A stretch of DNA of 64,000 nt from Litorilituus lipolyticus (lineage in GTDB: Bacteria; Pseudomonadota; Gammaproteobacteria; Enterobacterales; Alteromonadaceae), in assembly GCF_006439335.1 (NCBI RefSeq), contig NZ_SAWY01000036.1, forward strand, positions 248,356 through 312,355, read 5' to 3'. This document shows, one piece after another, positions 1 through 8,932 of this stretch. Below the pieces are notes generated by a model, which ran no database searches, was not told the DNA's origin, and was given only the letters and a program-made list of their open reading frames with translations. Every line of letters starts with the position of its first letter. The first letter of the stretch is position 1. The position numbers and the translations under genes are program-made.

Positions 1-204
1 TTGAGTTACTTCATTTTTAAGCGACAGATTCTAGCACTTTAGCGAACTTCGGCTTTGAGCTGTGAGTTCACATACAATCAGTTTATTTATCTTATTATCT
101 GATTTATTATGAATTTTATTTTTAAAAAGCAAAATCTTGTTTACTTAAATTTCTACCTTGCAAGATCTCGCTAATAAGTTGTTATAAAGACAAAGGACGG
201 TTCA
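1..204. other. intergenic, left edge of window
   Basis: No gene, tRNA or convincing terminator is visible. The only functional signal is the ribosome-binding sequence AAAGGACGG just before the gene that starts at 205. Confidence 0.5.
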
Positions 205-639
205 ATGAAAATTCTAAGCATATTAGCTCTATTTATTACATTTCAAGTGTCTGCATATAGCCAAGATGGGGTTGTTGTGCATATTCTTCCTGATAAATTA
301 GTTCTATCTAAAAGTTGTGTAGCAAGAGCAGACGTGCAGTCTAAAGAGTTTTCTATTATCTATGCTTGCAAAGACTCACAAAATGTAATGTATTTTTATA
401 ATTTTCGATTGAACAATGTTGATTTGGTTGCTGATTTTAAGCAAAACTCTACTGATGTTGTGGTCAATGAAAGCCAATTTAAGTCTTATACTCTTTATGA
501 GCTAACAGCTAAAAACTCAGACAATAAGCCAATAAAATTTGTTTCTTATTGCACGAAAGACTTATGTCTCGATTTGGTTAGTGATGATGAATTTGAAAAA
601 TCAATCCAAGACTCTATAACATCTCAACTCCGAGGTTAG
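205..639 (+). CDS. secreted hypothetical protein, 144 aa
   Basis: I do not recognise this protein. The first 19 residues form a typical Sec signal peptide (MKILSILALFITFQVSA, with cleavage likely near SAYSQ). A small mature domain follows, with four cysteines (CVARAD, YACKD, SYCTK, DLCLD) that could pair in the periplasm. The ATG is preceded by a strong Shine-Dalgarno sequence (AAAGGA), so the start is secure. The gene stands alone, convergent with the AraC regulator on the minus strand. A periplasmic or secreted location follows from the signal peptide; any function would be a guess. Confidence 0.7.
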   Translation: MKILSILALFITFQVSAYSQDGVVVHILPDKLVLSKSCVARADVQSKEFSIIYACKDSQNVMYFYNFRLNNVDLVADFKQNSTDVVVNESQFKSYTLYELTAKNSDNKPIKFVSYCTKDLCLDLVSDDEFEKSIQDSITSQLRG

Positions 640-754
640 TATTTATAATAAGGTAATCAAGTTGACGATACTATTATCCGCTCTTGGTACTAAGCCGTCC
701 TTTGAGGCGATTTTTTGTTGTTGATGTATCTCGGTAGTTGTGTTTTTGCGACTA

Positions 755-1945
755 TTAGTCTTCGAACGTTTTTGTTTGAGCATGATGTGACTTGCGAAAC
801 TCACTAGGTGTTTTACCTGTTTCCTTTTTGAATACTTTATAAAAGGACGATCTCGCGTTAAATCCCACTTCAAGAGCAATGTGCAGTACCGTTTCTTTAT
901 TAGCGATTATTTTGGGTTTAGCTGTTTTTATTCGCCATTTATTTACAAAATCGAAAAAGTTTGTCTCCATTGTTTCGTTTAATGTTTGGGAAATATAATT
1001 GGGGGGAATTGCAACATGCTGAGCAAGTTTATGTAAAGACAAGCTTGGGTCTAAATGCAAATTTTCGAGCTCCATTGCAGCGTTAATTTTGTCTGCAATA
1101 CGTAACGCTTGCTCTTTACTAAGAGCACTGCGCTGATACTTTTTGTTTTTTTCTGAATCTAAGATTTCAGGTGGAGATATTTCAGGCTTATCATCTGTAT
1201 ATCGTCCTTCGAAGCCAGGCTTTTGTCGTAGACCCCAATAAGCCATGGTCCACACCAAAATTAACAATAGTGTTGTTCCTGCTCTGTAGCCAAACAGTGA
1301 GTTGTCTTGTACTAATGTTGACATTAAGCTGGCAAAGAAAAGGAGCCAAGAGCCTGCGATTATGGTAAGTACCCATCCTAACCAGCCTAGTTCACGCTGT
1401 TCATTACTTGCAAATAGGTTCTTAAGTTGCTTTCTGTATTTAGATAAGCGGATAATTATACGGATAACATAGTAACCAGACTGTACGGCCCAAAGTAGCA
1501 TTGTTAGAAATATGCATACAACCACGACAAGTGGAAATCCGGCATCAATATTCGCACCATCATTAAAGATACTCTGGTGCACTTCCTTCGGCAAACCCAT
1601 GATTAACCCGCTAACAATTAGCCCCAAGATAAAAGGAATGAATTGAACAGCGTGTTTAGGTTGCATGTGCCAATATCTGGCTGATGTTAGTCCTTCGACG
1701 TATAGCCATAATGCAGGCCCAAGCAGGAGACAAGCTGGAAATATTGCCGCGATATAAAGGGTACTCCATGCTGGCATTAATAAAAATACAGCAGGCCCAG
1801 ATGCGATGATACCATTGGCGAAAAAGAAAACAGCCAGAGGGAAATAAGTGTGGGTATTAAATGCGCGCGATAGAAGCTGAGGAAGACAAAAGCCAATTTG
1901 CCCAAGTGTTATCATGGAAATTGCAAGTACTACAAGATCTTCCAA
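755..1945 (-). CDS. AraC-family regulator with N-terminal membrane domain
   Basis: The first ~240 residues are hydrophobic, with about seven predicted membrane helices. The last ~120 residues carry an AraC-type double helix-turn-helix (SLHKLAQHVAIPPNYISQTL followed by IALEVGFNARSSFYKVFKK and GKTPSEFR). This architecture is known for membrane-bound AraC regulators that sense a signal at the envelope. The start is TTG, supported by GAGGAAAAG about nine bases upstream. The gene is divergent from the DUF4386-like membrane protein at 2205, and the shared 260-bp intergenic region contains a ~40-bp direct repeat, so that neighbour is a natural target. The inducer is unknown. Confidence 0.85.
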   Translation of the reverse strand: MEDLVVLAISMITLGQIGFCLPQLLSRAFNTHTYFPLAVFFFANGIIASGPAVFLLMPAWSTLYIAAIFPACLLLGPALWLYVEGLTSARYWHMQPKHAVQFIPFILGLIVSGLIMGLPKEVHQSIFNDGANIDAGFPLVVVVCIFLTMLLWAVQSGYYVIRIIIRLSKYRKQLKNLFASNEQRELGWLGWVLTIIAGSWLLFFASLMSTLVQDNSLFGYRAGTTLLLILVWTMAYWGLRQKPGFEGRYTDDKPEISPPEILDSEKNKKYQRSALSKEQALRIADKINAAMELENLHLDPSLSLHKLAQHVAIPPNYISQTLNETMETNFFDFVNKWRIKTAKPKIIANKETVLHIALEVGFNARSSFYKVFKKETGKTPSEFRKSHHAQTKTFED

Positions 1946-2127
1946 AATTGCTTTTCCTCAATTCTTTATTCGTGTGATAAGGCAAGATAATTGTACTGTT
2001 TCTGATGTGATTAAAACACTAAAAAGTGTCCGCCCTTATAGTCTCGGACGACTTAAGCGCCAAAAACATGGAATATCAGACATAGTCGTTGGATAGCTGC
2101 ATCGACATAGCAATATAAATTTGAAAG

Positions 2128-2205
2128 GTGATCACCGATGCATAAAATAAGTTATAGATGGGACTTGTGATCATGAAAGCCCATAAAATATAGGATAATC
2201 GTTTG
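2128..2205. repeat. tandem ~39-bp direct repeat in promoter region
   Basis: The block GTGATCA-N6-CATAAAATA (2128-2149) recurs as GTGATCA-N8-CATAAAATA (2167-2190). The first copy lies inside the perfect palindrome GGTGATCACC (2127-2136). The repeat sits directly in front of the gene starting at 2205 and is divergent from the AraC regulator. AraC-family proteins usually bind direct repeats, so these are plausible operator copies; binding itself is inferred. Confidence 0.5.
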
Positions 2206-2873
2206 TGAATAATCTTCAAAAATTTGGTGGTATTGCAGCACTTTTAGAGGCCACAATTTATGTGTCTGCGTTTGTATTCTTTGGTGCATTCTGGAATTAC
2301 CCTACTGATGCTGATTCGGTGCAGAAATTTGCTTTTCTAGCAGAAAATCAGATCACTCTGTCTATTGTAAATCTGATTATGTATGTACTTTTTGGAATAT
2401 TTTTGGCTGTGCTAGTGTTGGCGATTAATGAGCGTCTTAAAAATATTACTCCTGCGCTTTCACAAATTGCCGCTATATTTGGTGTTGTTTGGGTGGGCTT
2501 GGTTATTGCTAGCGGAATGATTGCAAATATAGGGTTGTCAACGGTATTGCAGTTATCAATTGCAGATCCAGACCATGCAATGACAGTTTGGCAGGCTATT
2601 TACGCGGTAGTTGAAGGTTTAGGTGGTGGAAACGAAGTCGTTGGGGGAGTATGGGTTCTATTACTCAGCTTTGCTGCTCTAAAAAGTAATGAGTTTTCTA
2701 ACAAGCTTAATTATTTCGGGATTTTCGTTGGCACTATTGGCATTATCACTGTTTATCCTGCTGACGTGCTGACAGAAATTTTTGGTATAAGCCAAATTGT
2801 ATGGTTTTTATGGCTGGGTTTAAAAATGTTGGCTGAGCCAGATAAGCAAGAAGATATTTCGAATGAGAACTAA
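2205..2873 (+). CDS. DUF4386-like integral membrane protein
   Basis: This 222-residue protein has about six hydrophobic helices and almost no soluble domain, in the style of DUF4386 membrane proteins of unknown function. The start is GTG with AGGA nine bases upstream. The AraC-type regulator transcribed divergently probably controls it. Neither strand shows catalytic motifs. A conserved-looking GGGNEVVGG loop near residue 140 is the most distinctive segment. Family assignment is by overall appearance, so moderate only. Confidence 0.6.
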   Translation: MNNLQKFGGIAALLEATIYVSAFVFFGAFWNYPTDADSVQKFAFLAENQITLSIVNLIMYVLFGIFLAVLVLAINERLKNITPALSQIAAIFGVVWVGLVIASGMIANIGLSTVLQLSIADPDHAMTVWQAIYAVVEGLGGGNEVVGGVWVLLLSFAALKSNEFSNKLNYFGIFVGTIGIITVYPADVLTEIFGISQIVWFLWLGLKMLAEPDKQEDISNEN

Positions 2874-3005
2874 TTAACGCTCACGCTTAACTTTAATCAG
2901 TATCTAAATGTGTCCTTATCTGACGGTAAAATGAGTTTGCCAGTAGCCCTTATTAATACTTTCGAAGAACTACAGGTTTATAGAAACAATTTACTTTTCG
3001 AGAGA

Positions 3006-3045
3006 AACGCCAAACTTTTGTAGTAAATGATAAGAGTTTGGCGTT
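3006..3045. terminator. convergent-gene hairpin
   Basis: Perfect 10-bp arms AACGCCAAAC (3006-3015) and GTTTGGCGTT (3036-3045) enclose a 20-base loop between two convergent genes (ending at 2873 and 3063). There is only a weak T-rich stretch after it on the plus strand, so it may be a weak bidirectional terminator. Confidence 0.45.
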
Positions 3046-3062
3046 GAGTTTTAAAATTTACT

Positions 3063-3470
3063 TTACTTAGTAGAACTAACATAAATGATTTGAGTTTCTT
3101 CATTTGTGGAATTTAACACTGCGGCAACGTCTTTAATTTCAACACTTGTCGTTGGAATTTTATTTTTTTGTGCGGTAAAACGATTTAAAAATTTAAAGGT
3201 ATCTGACGCATCGTACTTATGGGCAAAATGTGCCATTACCAGATCATTACAAGTAATATTATTTACTGCGAAGCGTTTAGTATTAATCGTAGAACCCATG
3301 GCGTGATATTGTATGGCACGTTTTAATTTAACAGTGTTGTTATTACCTGCATACACGCACATTTTTGTTTCAATACTGCGGTCTGCTGCAATAAATTTGT
3401 ATTGAGTTGCATTAGCATTAAGTGATGTTAATGTGAGCACCATTGCTAATGTTAAGGTGAGTATCTTCAT
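3063..3470 (-). CDS. small secreted protein, probably DUF3718
   Basis: The protein is about 135 residues. It has a clear signal peptide (MKILTLTLAMVLTLTSLNANA) and a mature domain with two cysteines (KMCVYAG and ITCNDL). The pattern FIAADxSIETKMC...NNITCNDLV..FA.KY matches my memory of DUF3718 proteins of Alteromonadales, whose function is not known. The second of two tandem ATGs is chosen because it lies six to seven bases after AAAGGAG. A 12-bp inverted repeat stands about 35 bases upstream of the start and may control expression. Confidence 0.65.
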   Translation of the reverse strand: MKILTLTLAMVLTLTSLNANATQYKFIAADRSIETKMCVYAGNNNTVKLKRAIQYHAMGSTINTKRFAVNNITCNDLVMAHFAHKYDASDTFKFLNRFTAQKNKIPTTSVEIKDVAAVLNSTNEETQIIYVSSTK

Positions 3471-3503
3471 CATAAACTCCTTTTACTTTATTGTTGCAAG
3501 TAC

Positions 3504-3540
3504 CCAATAGCTTTTGAATAAGTGATTAAAAAGCTATTGG
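3504..3540. promoter_or_regulatory. 12-bp perfect inverted repeat upstream of DUF3718-like gene
   Basis: CCAATAGCTTTT (3504-3515) and AAAAGCTATTGG (3529-3540) are exact inverted copies 13 bases apart, 34 bases before the minus-strand start at 3470. Neither side has a T-run, so it looks like an operator or 5' leader hairpin rather than a terminator. Confidence 0.45.
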
Positions 3541-3954
3541 AAGATAGAAAGCTAGTTAAAGCATTCTTATCCAAGTTACTACAGGCATTAATCGCACCAT
3601 TTTAAATTCGTAAACTTTAATGATATGAATAAAAACCGTTTTAAATATGTAACGAAAAGTAATGTTGATAATGAAATAATTAGTGTAAATAATCCTGACA
3701 GAGAATAGAGAAAAAAACTAAACAAAATTTGGCAATAATCACACTGCAAATCAAACATCATGCTAGTTTAATTCATCTAGGTAAGTGCCGCCATTAACGT
3801 GAAGCTTAAAAAATTTGAATGATAATGGCATTTAATTCAGACTAACCAATGCAAAATTTTAGTGCGATAGAAAAGGGTTGGATGCTATAGATGCTCGCTT
3901 ACACCAACCCTGAAAATTGCTAATGCACTCAGGGTTTGCTGGACCCTAAAAGCG
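3541..3954. other. intergenic region with overlapping hairpins
   Basis: No gene is supported in this stretch. Near its right end two mutually exclusive stems can form: GGGTTGG (3875-3881) with CCAACCC (3904-3910), and AACCCTGA (3906-3913) with TCAGGGTT (3929-3936). They lie just downstream of the minus-strand gene ending at 3955 and may serve as its terminator, though no strong T-run follows. Confidence 0.4.
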
Positions 3955-4848
3955 TTAAGTTTTTGGTCTAACTTTCTCAATGACTTCTGTGCTGACCCAA
4001 TATAAATTAGCTATGCCGCCTTCTTCGTTATATCGGCTAAAAAATAAATATTTTCCGTCTGGTGTGACGCCAGGAACTCTTTCGTGGAAGTCAGTATTTA
4101 CGGCTTTGCCAAGGTTAATCGGATTTGTCCATGTGCCATCTTTTTCTTTAAAATAGACGTAAATATCACTATGACTTTTTTCATCTTCCTTGTTTTGTGC
4201 TTGCACCAATAAATAATCTTGGGATGCGGCAATGAATGGATGAGAGCCAGTGTTAACGTCTACTTCATGTACTTTGGGGAATTCCCCCATTTTATTTACT
4301 GAAGAGTACATTTTTCGTTTTGAACGATTATCATAAAAAACGTCGCCGTTTTTCGCTTGAGTTAAATTCATTACAGCATCGTCATTGATAGGAGAATCAA
4401 GCTTTGTTGCAACGCTCCAGCCATTATCTATACGATCTACATACCAAATTTCTTCATTTGAAAAGTCAGCACTATAGCCCGTAAAATAAATTCTTTTGCC
4501 GTCAGCTCTGACGAATGGTTCCATTTCTCCAGCTTTTACTCCTTGGGTAAAGTTGGCTTTTTGAACCGTTGTCCATTTTTTGCTTTCAATTTTTGAAAAA
4601 TAAATGCTTGCCGTACCTTCTTTGGGTTGTGCCGAAAAGTATATTTCATCTAAGTTAGGAGAAAACGAAATGCCAAAGTCATACCTTCCATTGATTGAAA
4701 CGATACCAGGAGCGAAAAGTTGTGGAATTAAGCCAGGTGGCTTTTGGCCTAAATAGGGTCCTTTAAGGACAGGAAATTCAGTTTGACTATAACTCGGGTT
4801 ACAGAAAGCTAATACCCAAGCCGTTATTATAATATTGCAATGCTTCAC
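3955..4848 (-). CDS. secreted PD40 (TolB-like) beta-propeller protein
   Basis: This 297-residue protein has a signal peptide (first ~21 residues, ending CNPSYSQ) and repeated PD40/WD40-like blades such as SFSPNLDEIYFSAQP, EPFVRADGKRIYFTGYS and PGVTPDGKYLFFSRYN. Such propellers usually bind other proteins or glycans in the periplasm. The start is GTG with AAGGAG five bases upstream. It lies downstream on the same strand of a regulator that carries the same kind of propeller, so the two may share a signal. It has no enzyme motif. Confidence 0.7.
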   Translation of the reverse strand: MKHCNIIITAWVLAFCNPSYSQTEFPVLKGPYLGQKPPGLIPQLFAPGIVSINGRYDFGISFSPNLDEIYFSAQPKEGTASIYFSKIESKKWTTVQKANFTQGVKAGEMEPFVRADGKRIYFTGYSADFSNEEIWYVDRIDNGWSVATKLDSPINDDAVMNLTQAKNGDVFYDNRSKRKMYSSVNKMGEFPKVHEVDVNTGSHPFIAASQDYLLVQAQNKEDEKSHSDIYVYFKEKDGTWTNPINLGKAVNTDFHERVPGVTPDGKYLFFSRYNEEGGIANLYWVSTEVIEKVRPKT

Positions 4849-5060
4849 AATTGCTCCTTACTTTGAGGTCAAGAATGTTTTTAAAATTCACAAAGAGTGA
4901 GTGAGAGGTTATGTTAAGCAAATGCTGTATTAAACACCTGACGTTGTTATGACATTTATGTGATTTTTATCTGATAGTAAGGATATTATGTAAGTCAAAG
5001 GCTATAAATAGTTTGTTCCTTTTTATATAATTAGAATGATTTCAGCAATATACAAGCAGG

Positions 5061-7211
5061 TTAATCTGCAAGAATAATTTCTGCTACTTCTTTCTTAGCA
5101 GCTATACGCAATGTAAATAATATCTCGGTTTGGTTAATGTCGGTTATATAATCTAACCTTTGGGGAACATTACCTATGATGTTAAAAGCTTCATCGTTAA
5201 GGGTATAAGACCACAATTGAAATTTTTCATTGATACCATAAATAGTATTATTTTTTATGATGAAACCATTGTCGCTCCCTTGGTCAATTAATGATGCTAT
5301 ACGTTGGTCTTCAACGGGACCTGATTGCCAGAATTGGTCCATGTTATCGAGGTAAATTAATTGGCCATCTTCACTTTTAACTGCCCAATGGACCTTTTTG
5401 TCATTAATGACTCTATGGGTGCCGTTATTTAAATCGAGCTCTGCAAACTTTAATATGCCTTTGATACGTGCAATGACTAAAGCGGTGTTACTTTCACTAT
5501 TCCATTGGAAAAGTTTCTGTATAGGATGAGCAAAATCAATTGTTGCAGTACGTGAGTTTAGATAGATTTGTGTCAGTTTTTGGTTGGCATTGATTAAAAT
5601 GCTCTTGCCATCTGCTGCCCAATTCAATTCATATAAAAAGCTATCAATCGGAAAGTGTGAGAGCTGTTTCGGACTTTTGCCATCTGTTATCCATAGCTGG
5701 TTTCTACCTGAACGATTAGAGGTATAAGCTATCAACTTACCATTAGGCTGGAATTTTGCGTGATCCTCTCCCTTTGTTGAACGTTCTATAATGGTAGTGT
5801 TTTGGCTTAAATCGTGATCGTTATGAGCTATTTTTTCCAGAGGTATCAAGGCGATATCACTATCGTAATGTCCTTTAATCACTAACATTCTTTTACCATT
5901 TATATGAAAGATGGGAGAACTGATAGGCTCGTGAAGCGGTAAGCTAATGTTTGCTACTTTGCCTTCATAAGATAGGGTAAATAGCTGCCTTCCTGTACTA
6001 AAGATCAGTTGGTTAGTGTAAGGAGTGAAATTAGGGTATATAAACCTGTTGGCTGGTACTTCTTTGGGGAATTCAATTTTATTGCTGGATAATTTTTGGC
6101 CATCTGATTTGAGTATATCAATATATTGTTGACCATCACTATGAATACGAGTCAATGCAATAAGGTCATCTTCAGTTGAATAGTCATAGTCGATGACGTT
6201 CCCCTCTTCTAATTCATAAATAACGGTGCTGTTATTTTCTTCAATAGAGAAACTGGTTAATTTCCACCTGTTTGAAAATCCTTGTAATAGTGCAATGTTA
6301 TTATTATTTAACCATTTGGCTCTGGCTATTCTTGAGTTTTTACATTCGACTAATACCGTTGGCGATTGTGGCTCTGTTAGGGCTTGATGAAAATCTAGAG
6401 TCATTAATTTATAACAGCGTTTTTGGGTAATAGGTTTATCGCAGTTATCAGATTCAATGAATACCAAAGAGTTTCCATCCTTTGAAAAACTATGACTGCC
6501 ATAAGCGCCCATACTTTTTGTCAGTTGAATTTCCTGTTGAGTCTTTATGTTTTTTGCCCAAATATTATTGTTTCGGCAAACCTTATCTGAGTAACGTTGA
6601 AACACAACATATTGACCGTCTGGGCTATAAATGCCGCTATATTCTTTATGATCAGTAGCCGTTAATGAGTTAAATTCAGCAATGTCTAGTTTTAATGAAT
6701 TAGCTGGTGTCAGAGCATTAAAGCCGAAAAAAACAAGAATAATCATTGCGATAAGAGCAGTTATCAGGCTTAACGCTTTTTTCGATACTCTTTCAGAGGG
6801 AGCTATCTTTGGTGTTGTTTCGTCAGTTGCTATCGTGGTGTTTGTTTCGACAGTTGTCGCTGTCTCGATAGTTTCGCCTGGCTTATCTTGCCATCTGACT
6901 TCTACCTCCAAACTATACCCTTGTTTGGCATGGGTCTTTATATAAAACTGACTATCTTCACCTAATGCTTTTCTTAACTGGGCAATACTTCTTTGTAAAG
7001 TATTGGGTGTCACTATGGTTTCAGACCATACCTCTGACAATAAGTCATCATGGCTCACCACTTTATTGGCATTTTTTGCAAGGCAGGTTAAAACAGCTAA
7101 AGCCTTTGGTGGAATTTTCTGAGATTGCGCTTTCTTAGTAATTTGGTTTCGAGTTACATCGACAAAAAAATCACCAACCCAATATTGTTCTGTCATGTTT
7201 GTTTTTTCCAT
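5061..7211 (-). CDS. CadC/ToxR-like transmembrane regulator with PD40 propeller
   Basis: Residues ~10-105 form an OmpR/PhoB-type winged helix (IPPKALAVLTCLAKNANKVV, then NTLQRSIAQLRKALGE and IKTHAKQGYSL). A Thr-rich linker and a single membrane helix at ~147-168 follow. The remaining ~540 residues are a periplasmic propeller with PD40 blades (YSPDGQYVVFQRYS, FQPNGKLIAYTSNRSG). Proteins of this design bind DNA in the cytoplasm and sense in the periplasm. Translation may begin at the first ATG or at the in-frame ATG at 7196. The serine hydrolase gene at 7571 is divergent, and the secreted propeller protein lies downstream, so both are candidate targets. Confidence 0.85.
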   Translation of the reverse strand: MEKTNMTEQYWVGDFFVDVTRNQITKKAQSQKIPPKALAVLTCLAKNANKVVSHDDLLSEVWSETIVTPNTLQRSIAQLRKALGEDSQFYIKTHAKQGYSLEVEVRWQDKPGETIETATTVETNTTIATDETTPKIAPSERVSKKALSLITALIAMIILVFFGFNALTPANSLKLDIAEFNSLTATDHKEYSGIYSPDGQYVVFQRYSDKVCRNNNIWAKNIKTQQEIQLTKSMGAYGSHSFSKDGNSLVFIESDNCDKPITQKRCYKLMTLDFHQALTEPQSPTVLVECKNSRIARAKWLNNNNIALLQGFSNRWKLTSFSIEENNSTVIYELEEGNVIDYDYSTEDDLIALTRIHSDGQQYIDILKSDGQKLSSNKIEFPKEVPANRFIYPNFTPYTNQLIFSTGRQLFTLSYEGKVANISLPLHEPISSPIFHINGKRMLVIKGHYDSDIALIPLEKIAHNDHDLSQNTTIIERSTKGEDHAKFQPNGKLIAYTSNRSGRNQLWITDGKSPKQLSHFPIDSFLYELNWAADGKSILINANQKLTQIYLNSRTATIDFAHPIQKLFQWNSESNTALVIARIKGILKFAELDLNNGTHRVINDKKVHWAVKSEDGQLIYLDNMDQFWQSGPVEDQRIASLIDQGSDNGFIIKNNTIYGINEKFQLWSYTLNDEAFNIIGNVPQRLDYITDINQTEILFTLRIAAKKEVAEIILAD

Positions 7212-7570
7212 GAAAAAAATTGAAGTTCACAAATAAACTAAGAAATGCATAGTAGCATAGTGTCTGATGGTTGCTACACATGACTTTGTAACCAATTGAT
7301 AAATAGTAAAGTTATTTTTATCAGTATGACGTCATCCAAAAATCAGCTGAACGTCAGGTATTTTAGTTTTTCTTTCTATAACTTACATACCTTCTTGAGC
7401 TTTAAGCTGAATACAGTAAGTAATTTCGCGCTTTATTAGTGAGGAACGAAATAATTTATATCCGGCTTAATGAGTTCATTTTTGAGACCTATTTTCGTTG
7501 GTTCCATTGTTACATGAACCCAATCAAGGTTGAGAATATAAAAATAAACGATGTCATATGGAGACAATCA
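7212..7570. other. divergent promoter region
   Basis: This 359-base gap separates the transmembrane regulator from the serine hydrolase. It contains the palindrome ATGACGTCAT (7326-7335) and a further ACGTCA half-site some 20 bases on, which could be regulator sites. No RNA gene is apparent. A longer reading frame from 7439 runs through part of it, but that extension lacks a ribosome-binding site. Confidence 0.4.
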
Positions 7571-8821
7571 ATGATTAATAAACAACACGTTCAGAAAAAA
7601 TGTACACGACTGATTGCAATCGCATTATTAACGGGTGTAAATACATTTGCAGTAGCTGATAGTAACAAAGATTCAGAGAAAGACATTGCTGCCCCGATGG
7701 TTTCTGATGCTGATGCGAAGCTGTCATTTTGGGATATGCCTTATCTAGAAAATGCTTATATAGATACTTCACCGAGTCAAAGAAAAGATGCTATTCCTGT
7801 AGGAAAGCTTGGTGTAGGTGAACTTGATGCCAATAATGGTAACAAAGAAATGATTGTTAAGTTGGCAAAGGAGATTGCGAATAAACAACATGGACTCATC
7901 GATAGCCTGCTTATAAGTCATCAAGGCAAGTTGGTGTTTGAATCATATTATGGAAGAGGACGTGTCGATTTACCTCATATGCAAGCATCATCAACAAAGT
8001 CTTACCTCAGTTTAGCTATTGGCCGTGCCATTCAACTGGGTTACTTGACCATGGCCGATTTAGATAAACCTTTGGTGGGCTTTCTTAAAGATCTAGATTT
8101 GTCTCGAGCTGTTGAAGGAGCAGATAAGATCACTTTGCATAAAGCGATGAGTATGCGCTCGGGTATGCATATTACGCGAGATCAGTTAAAGGAATTTGCT
8201 AAAGATCCAAAGCAATTAAAAGGGCAAGGTCAAATTCAAACGTATCTTGAGCACAGCCCGATTATTACTTCAGCATCACAAACATTTCACTACCAAGGTG
8301 CAGATCCTCGATTGGTAATGCAAGTACTTGAAGTCGTAGTGCCTGGTACAGCGAAAGATTTTATTCAAAAAGAATTGCTTAATAAAATGGGCATTACTAA
8401 CTATAAATGGCGAAAGGACGCTAGTGGCTTGCCGATGGGGCCTTATGGTTCAAGTATGACACCGAGGAATATGATCAAGTGGGGAACGCTGGTCATGAAT
8501 AATGGCAAGTGGAATGGCGAGCAATTGATCTCCGAATCATTTATCAAGAAAGCTACCAATAGGCTTGTTCATCCTGATGCTGGGGATGTGTTCTTTGTGA
8601 GTGATAAGGTTTCTAATCCAGGATATGGCTATTACTTTTGGCAAGCAGATATGAAGGTTGGTAATAAAAACTACTACAGTCAATCAGCACAAGGCGGTGG
8701 CGGTCAATATATTATTATGATTGAAGAACTGGATTTACTCATGGTTTTCACAGCCCATGAAAGAGATGACAAGACAATGCAGATAGCATCAGAAAGGGTA
8801 CTACCTGCATTTGTTAATTAG
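7571..8821 (+). CDS. serine hydrolase, beta-lactamase class C fold
   Basis: The mature protein has the SxxK motif (SSTK in MQASSTKSYLSLAIG) typical of the class C beta-lactamase/esterase/6-aminohexanoate-dimer hydrolase superfamily. It ends with a Gly-rich strand (QGGGGQYIIMIEELDLLMVF) that takes the place of the usual KTG motif. The start at 7571 is chosen because GGAGA precedes it and it gives a proper signal peptide (MINKQHVQKKCTRLIAIALL...FAVA), making 416 residues. It is probably exported to the periplasm. The substrate cannot be read from sequence; esterase or amide hydrolase activity is as likely as beta-lactamase. It is divergent from the propeller-type regulator. Confidence 0.8.
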   Translation: MINKQHVQKKCTRLIAIALLTGVNTFAVADSNKDSEKDIAAPMVSDADAKLSFWDMPYLENAYIDTSPSQRKDAIPVGKLGVGELDANNGNKEMIVKLAKEIANKQHGLIDSLLISHQGKLVFESYYGRGRVDLPHMQASSTKSYLSLAIGRAIQLGYLTMADLDKPLVGFLKDLDLSRAVEGADKITLHKAMSMRSGMHITRDQLKEFAKDPKQLKGQGQIQTYLEHSPIITSASQTFHYQGADPRLVMQVLEVVVPGTAKDFIQKELLNKMGITNYKWRKDASGLPMGPYGSSMTPRNMIKWGTLVMNNGKWNGEQLISESFIKKATNRLVHPDAGDVFFVSDKVSNPGYGYYFWQADMKVGNKNYYSQSAQGGGGQYIIMIEELDLLMVFTAHERDDKTMQIASERVLPAFVN

Positions 8822-8932
8822 TGCATGAAACGGCTTCATGGATGAAGCTTATATCTTGAATGAATTTCATCATTGCAAGTTACTTTGACGCATAATATGC
8901 TGTATTAAATTATAATGTTACAGGATGTAATG

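Noticed and set aside
643..879. Minus-strand 78-codon frame at the end of the AraC gene
   Set aside because: It overlaps the conserved helix-turn-helix coding end in another frame and has low-complexity sequence; a shadow.
8832..8848. GCTTCATGGATGAAGC hairpin after the serine hydrolase
   Set aside because: A short stem, no T-run and close to the next gene's leader; too weak to call a terminator.
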